The position numbers were made by a program, and so were the translations under genes. From CASQEL01 sp036655975 (lineage in GTDB: Bacteria > Desulfobacterota > Desulfovibrionia > Desulfovibrionales > Desulfovibrionaceae): a stretch of DNA of 9,778 bases. The first letter of the stretch is position 1, and every line of letters begins with the position of its first letter. A model generated the notes under the pieces. It was not told where the DNA came from and made no database searches. It saw nothing but the letters and a program-made list of their open reading frames with translations. Shown piece after piece: positions 7,330 to 9,778 of the stretch. The stretch spans positions 1 to 9,778 of the forward strand of contig JAVVPD010000079.1 in NCBI GenBank assembly GCA_036655975.1, in the 5' to 3' direction.

Positions 7330-7545
7330 GCTGTTTACTGGACTTTGGGTGTAGTAATATCAACTAGTTACAATAAGGCTTGTAAGGCTAATTTTTGCAC
7401 TTTTACGCCTATAAGAAATGCAACCCACAGAGTAACTCTCGCTTTTACACTCCTAATTTTAGCTCTATATACTTTTACTCTATTAACTTTTTAGGTCACA
7501 TGCAGGATGCAGGCTCCAAAAAACTGTGCACCCTGCATGCTAGGA
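7330..7545. other. Spacer between tRNA terminator and integrase; possible attachment arm region
   Basis: No gene is evident in these 216 AT-rich bases. A nine-base pattern CTTTTACNC occurs three times in the same orientation, at 7400-7408, 7442-7450 and 7472-7480, and an inverted GTAAAAG lies in the tRNA terminator loop (7303-7309). At the integrase end, ATGCAGG is repeated in tandem (7500-7506, 7507-7513) and faces an inverted copy CCTGCAT (7532-7538). Such short repeats beside an attachment site resemble integrase arm sites, which is an inference. Confidence 0.4.
7499..7539. repeat. Inverted repeat downstream of the integrase gene
   Basis: CATGCAGG (7499-7506) and CCTGCATG (7532-7539) form an exact 8-bp inverted pair. 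A second ATGCAGG at 7507-7513 can compete for the same partner arm. It lies just after the integrase stop on the minus strand but is not followed by a T run, so it is a poor intrinsic terminator; an attachment-site or factor-binding role is equally possible. Confidence 0.45.
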
Positions 7546-8589
7546 TTATTGGGCTAATAATTGTGCAGCGTTGCGTAAATCCTTAGGGGCAAAGTGGGTA
7601 TATCTTGCGGTGGTAGAAATATCACTGTGCCCCATCCACTCCTTAATAATCATCATGGACGCGCCCCTTTGTGAGAGCCGTGTAGCGCACGTATGTCTGA
7701 GCATGTGGGGGACAAATTGCGGGTCATCATCCTTGCCTAAGTGCAGGCGTACTTTCTCCCATAGGTTTCTGAGCCACGGGTTTGAGCCTTCGGGGAATAA
7801 GCGGTCATCTTCATTCGTGGTGGCCTCAATGCGCCGCTTAATAATAGGGAGGATGGTTTCAACAATAGGAATAGTGCGGGGGTGGCTGTTCTTGGTTTTC
7901 CATGCGGTGAGCGTTTGGTGCTCAAGGTCAACGTCTCGGCGTTCCAGCCGCCAGAGTTCGGAACAGCGAAAGCCTGTGTAAATAAGCATGGATATTGCCT
8001 CTTTGTGCGCGATATATCCTAGGTGCTCCACGGCGGCTAAGAGCTTTTCCTCTTCATCAATGGAGAGAAAGCGCACCCTATGCGTGCCTTCACGGCGGCG
8101 GGGCATCTTGGGCAAGGTCTTGATTTTGTCACGCTCAAAGGCTGTTCTGAGAATGCGGGAAAGACAGGAAAGTTTGCGGTTTACGGTACTGCCTGAATTA
8201 CCAATATTCAAGAGGTGCTCGACATAGGCATCAATGCTATCCAGTGTGATGTCTTTCACCCTCTTATCTTTACCAAAGAAGGCGTTGGCAGCGTCTGAAT
8301 TGAATTTGTTTGTCTCCTCGCTGCCCTTCCCTGCCCATACGAGTTGGAAAGTTCGGCTTATGGCCTGTTCCAGTGTCCATTCATCCTCTTTTATTGCCCC
8401 ACTTCTTTTTGGTGCTGTTTCTCTGGAAAGAGTTATTCGCATCTCTTTACGCGCTTCTTTTGCTTCTTCAAGCGTGGGGAATACCTTAGTCTTTCTTTTG
8501 CCATTAACGCATACGTCAGCGAGGTACCCACCAGACTTATGCAAACGCACTCCAAGAGGCAATTTAGGTGCTGTTGCTTGCTTTTTCAT
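7546..8589 (-). CDS. int: Phage-type tyrosine recombinase/integrase
   Basis: This site-specific recombinase would catalyse integration and excision of the element at the adjacent tRNA-Leu. It is a 347-residue protein with an N-terminal beta-sheet arm-type DNA-binding region (about 10-50, 'GVRLHKSGGYLADVCVNGKRKTKVFPTLEEA'-like), a core-binding helical domain (about 70-155) and a C-terminal catalytic domain. The catalytic set looks complete: R208 ('YTGFRCSEL'), a lysine in 'WKTKN' (K231/K233), H295-x2-R298 ('HMLRHTCA'), H321 ('WMGHSDIS') and nucleophile Y330. I chose ATG 8589, with AAGGG ten bases upstream at 8600-8604. A 61-codon extension to 8772 is open but would cover a small ORF with a better ribosome site and has no family-like content. 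The gene reads toward the tRNA. Confidence 0.94.
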   Translation of the reverse strand: MKKQATAPKLPLGVRLHKSGGYLADVCVNGKRKTKVFPTLEEAKEARKEMRITLSRETAPKRSGAIKEDEWTLEQAISRTFQLVWAGKGSEETNKFNSDAANAFFGKDKRVKDITLDSIDAYVEHLLNIGNSGSTVNRKLSCLSRILRTAFERDKIKTLPKMPRRREGTHRVRFLSIDEEEKLLAAVEHLGYIAHKEAISMLIYTGFRCSELWRLERRDVDLEHQTLTAWKTKNSHPRTIPIVETILPIIKRRIEATTNEDDRLFPEGSNPWLRNLWEKVRLHLGKDDDPQFVPHMLRHTCATRLSQRGASMMIIKEWMGHSDISTTARYTHFAPKDLRNAAQLLAQ

Positions 8590-8593
8590 GTGT

Positions 8594-8707
8594 TTATAAC
8601 CCTTGAAGTTGAGGGGCAATGTTTTCAATAATAACAGACAGTGGTTCATCAATAATTTCTGCAAAAAGGGGGTAAGGAAGAGAATATTCGTCATCTGTAT
8701 CGTACAT
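8594..8707 (-). CDS. Acidic 37-residue small protein coupled to the integrase
   Basis: This short ORF has a near-ideal ribosome site AAAGGAG (8718-8724) ten bases before its ATG. It ends four bases before the integrase ATG, and the integrase ribosome site lies inside its last codons, so the two are probably translationally coupled. The peptide starts MYDTDDEYSLPYPLF and holds eight acidic residues (D3, D5, D6, E7, E17, D20, E21, E28) and no lysine, arginine or histidine. There is no signal peptide or membrane helix. I do not recognise it. Excisionases often sit near integrases but are usually basic DNA binders, so this does not look like one; an acidic partner or inhibitor of Int, or merely a coupling leader peptide, is possible. 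Strong translation signals support a real gene. Confidence 0.6.
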   Translation of the reverse strand: MYDTDDEYSLPYPLFAEIIDEPLSVIIENIAPQLQGL

Positions 8708-8770
8708 AGTGATGGTGCTCCTTTGTGTGTACTTGCTAAATATGTTGCTCTGTAAATTTCATGTTCCACC

Positions 8771-8817
8771 AATAAAAAAGGCGACCGTGGTAAAGTCGCC
8801 TTTTCGATGATTGAACA
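8771..8817. repeat. Hairpin repeat, copy 1 (terminator-like)
   Basis: AAAAGGCGAC (8776-8785) and GTCGCCTTTT (8795-8804) make a perfect 10-bp stem with a nine-base loop, with A and T runs on either side so that it could terminate transcription on both strands. The tail CGATGATTGAACA (8805-8817) belongs to the repeat too. A near copy lies at 9247-9294 in the same orientation. Unusually, this copy sits between two divergent genes, where a terminator is not expected. Confidence 0.85.
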
Positions 8818-8870
8818 GCTATCAAAATCGGTATAGCATTAGGATTATATTAAAAAATTGGGGGTATATT

Positions 8871-9251
8871 ATGGAACCGTGGATAACTGTTATTGTATCA
8901 TTTGTATCCGCATTAATAGTAGCTTTTATAGCAAATAGGACTACGCTCAGAGTCGCAAAAATAAATGCCGATACAATCACCCGGCAACAGGTACTTTTGT
9001 GTGCGGTAAATACAGCCATCACAGAGTATAGGGCTGTTACGGATGCTTTTATTCAAGGGAAGTCGAAGCTCATTCCCTCCCCCTTGGATATGCACATCTG
9101 TCACCATATTGTTTTTCATTTCACACTTAATGGGCTTACTTCGCCATCTGTGGAAGAGCTTAACGAATTTTTGAAACATACACGCTCCGTATCAAGACAG
9201 GTGTTTGATGCTAATAGTAAGGCTTTTACAGGATGTGATGAAAGGGAATAA
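8871..9251 (+). CDS. Small single-span membrane protein of unknown function
   Basis: I do not recognise this 126-residue protein. Residues about 4-21 ('WITVIVSFVSALIVAFIA') form one hydrophobic helix followed by R23, R27 and K30, which predicts an N-out anchor with a cytoplasmic body of about 100 residues. The body is mostly helical by eye, with 'HICHHIVFHF' at 75-84. The ATG at 8871 has a GGGGGT ribosome-like site at 8860-8865; a TTG at 8811 would put 20 odd residues before the membrane helix and starts inside the repeat. The gene is AT-rich, points opposite to both neighbours and is closed in by two hairpin repeats, like the accessory 'moron' genes of prophages, which often encode membrane-bound exclusion or fitness factors. 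That role is inferred from layout only. Confidence 0.75.
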   Translation: MEPWITVIVSFVSALIVAFIANRTTLRVAKINADTITRQQVLLCAVNTAITEYRAVTDAFIQGKSKLIPSPLDMHICHHIVFHFTLNGLTSPSVEELNEFLKHTRSVSRQVFDANSKAFTGCDERE

Positions 9252-9294
9252 AAAGGCGACCTTGTTTAAAAGTCGCCTTTTCGAGGATTGAACA
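9247..9294. terminator. Hairpin repeat, copy 2, shared bidirectional terminator
   Basis: AAAAGGCGAC (9251-9260) pairs perfectly with GTCGCCTTTT (9272-9281) around an 11-base loop. It follows directly on the stop codon of the membrane-protein gene (the TAA is its first part) and, read on the minus strand, it lies 16-17 bases past the antirepressor stop and ends in a T run. It therefore can end both convergent transcripts. The tail CGAGGATTGAACA differs from copy 1 (8771-8817) at one base of 13; the stem arms are identical and only the loop varies. Confidence 0.88.
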
Positions 9295-9310
9295 TCGCTT
9301 AGTTATTTAG

Positions 9311-9778
9311 CTAGTCGATAAATAATTTTTCCTTCAACCACGCCATGCCCTTGACGGTGAAGCCGTAGTTGATATTCCCGTTACTGTCGTTGCGGATTTT
9401 TTCCACAAGGCCCAATTCCATAGCCTTCTTGGTAGGCCACCAACGAGAATTGGAAGCGGAGGTTCCCTTATCCCAGCGCAGGATACGGTGATGTGCACAA
9501 ACTTTGCGAATTACTACCAAGCGTACCCGTAGCGTGTCGCCTGCCAAGCGTATGGGCCAGACGGTGTTGCCCTTAGTCAGGCGTGCATACATATCAACCA
9601 CGGGCTTGGCTTCTATGAGGGCTTCTTTTTGCCGGGTGATGGTGTTCTGGGCAATAATAAGGGCACGGGCCATGATATCTTCAGGGCTTTCGGTGGGCGA
9701 GGCGGGCACCATGTAGCCCCCGTCACGGCGTAGGGCGGGAAGGACTTCGGCGCGTACCCATTTTGAGAAGACCTTTGC
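9311..9778 (-). CDS. Phage antirepressor (Bro-N plus KilAC-type), C-terminal part
   Basis: The frame stays open to the right edge, so the N-terminus is outside the window; 155 residues are visible. They begin with the end of a Bro-N domain ('FSKWVRAEVLPALRRDGGYM', the family's typical 'kWV...VLP.iR..GGY' close). The C-terminal antirepressor-type domain follows: helix 'MARALIIAQNTITRQKEALI', then 'EAKPVVDMYARLTKG', and a winged-helix-like end 'INYGFTVKGMAWLKEKLF'. Such proteins bind DNA or repressors and act in lysogeny control of prophages. The ATG at 9712 is internal, because the Bro-N sequence continues in frame upstream of it. It converges on the small membrane-protein gene with a shared terminator between them, and its presence marks the DNA to the right as prophage-like. 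Confidence 0.8.
   Translation of the reverse strand, partial: AKVFSKWVRAEVLPALRRDGGYMVPASPTESPEDIMARALIIAQNTITRQKEALIEAKPVVDMYARLTKGNTVWPIRLAGDTLRVRLVVIRKVCAHHRILRWDKGTSASNSRWWPTKKAMELGLVEKIRNDSNGNINYGFTVKGMAWLKEKLFID

Noticed and set aside
7395..7586. 63-residue plus-strand open frame next to the integrase
   Set aside because: It has no ribosome site, a biased composition from AT-rich repeats, and runs into the integrase 3' end on the other strand.
8590..8772. N-terminal extension of the integrase to give 408 residues
   Set aside because: The extra 61 residues do not resemble the family, start inside hairpin-flanking sequence, and overlap a small ORF with a much better ribosome site; ATG 8589 has its own AAGGG site.
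8811..8870. Upstream TTG start of the small membrane protein
   Set aside because: The TTG lies in the tail of the hairpin repeat with no ribosome site, and the added residues would precede a membrane helix that already starts well at ATG 8871.
8771..9294. CRISPR array or insertion sequence based on the repeated hairpin
   Set aside because: Only two copies, 476 bases apart with a gene between them, no regular spacers, no transposase and no terminal target duplication.

Overview
The window suggests a Gram-negative anaerobe with mid-range GC, most like a Desulfovibrio-type sulfate or sulfur reducer. This is inferred from a molybdopterin enzyme with a four-cluster ferredoxin partner and from an iron-uptake operon under a classic Fur box. 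No taxonomic marker is present, so the placement is a guess.

Positions 2-7076 look like ordinary chromosome. First comes the 3' end of a molybdopterin oxidoreductase gene, followed 12 bases later by its 4Fe-4S electron-transfer subunit, which carries its own C-terminal membrane helix. After a 271-base gap comes a two-gene operon, gmd-fcl, which turns GDP-mannose into GDP-L-fucose for surface polysaccharide. It converges on feoB-feoA, an overlapping ferrous iron uptake operon on the minus strand. feoA has a near-consensus promoter whose -35 hexamer lies inside a 13/15 match to the Fur box. Divergent from feoA is a solitary OppD/DppD-type ABC ATPase with no permease or partner ATPase beside it.

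Positions 7137-7329 hold a tRNA-Leu(CAG) gene with its own promoter and a strong intrinsic terminator. From there to the right edge the sequence looks like the left end of an integrated element, probably a prophage. It contains a 216-base spacer with short repeats that could be integrase arm sites, a tyrosine integrase reading back toward the tRNA, and a 37-codon acidic ORF translationally coupled to the integrase. Next is a small membrane-protein gene enclosed between two nearly identical hairpin terminators. Last is the C-terminal part of a Bro-N/KilAC-type phage antirepressor that runs off the window. The other attachment site is not in the window.

The most novel material lies in 8590-9294. 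A compact 'moron'-like cassette (membrane protein of unknown function) appears to have been inserted between an antirepressor and an integrase operon with duplication of the terminator, and an unrecognised all-acidic micropeptide precedes the integrase.
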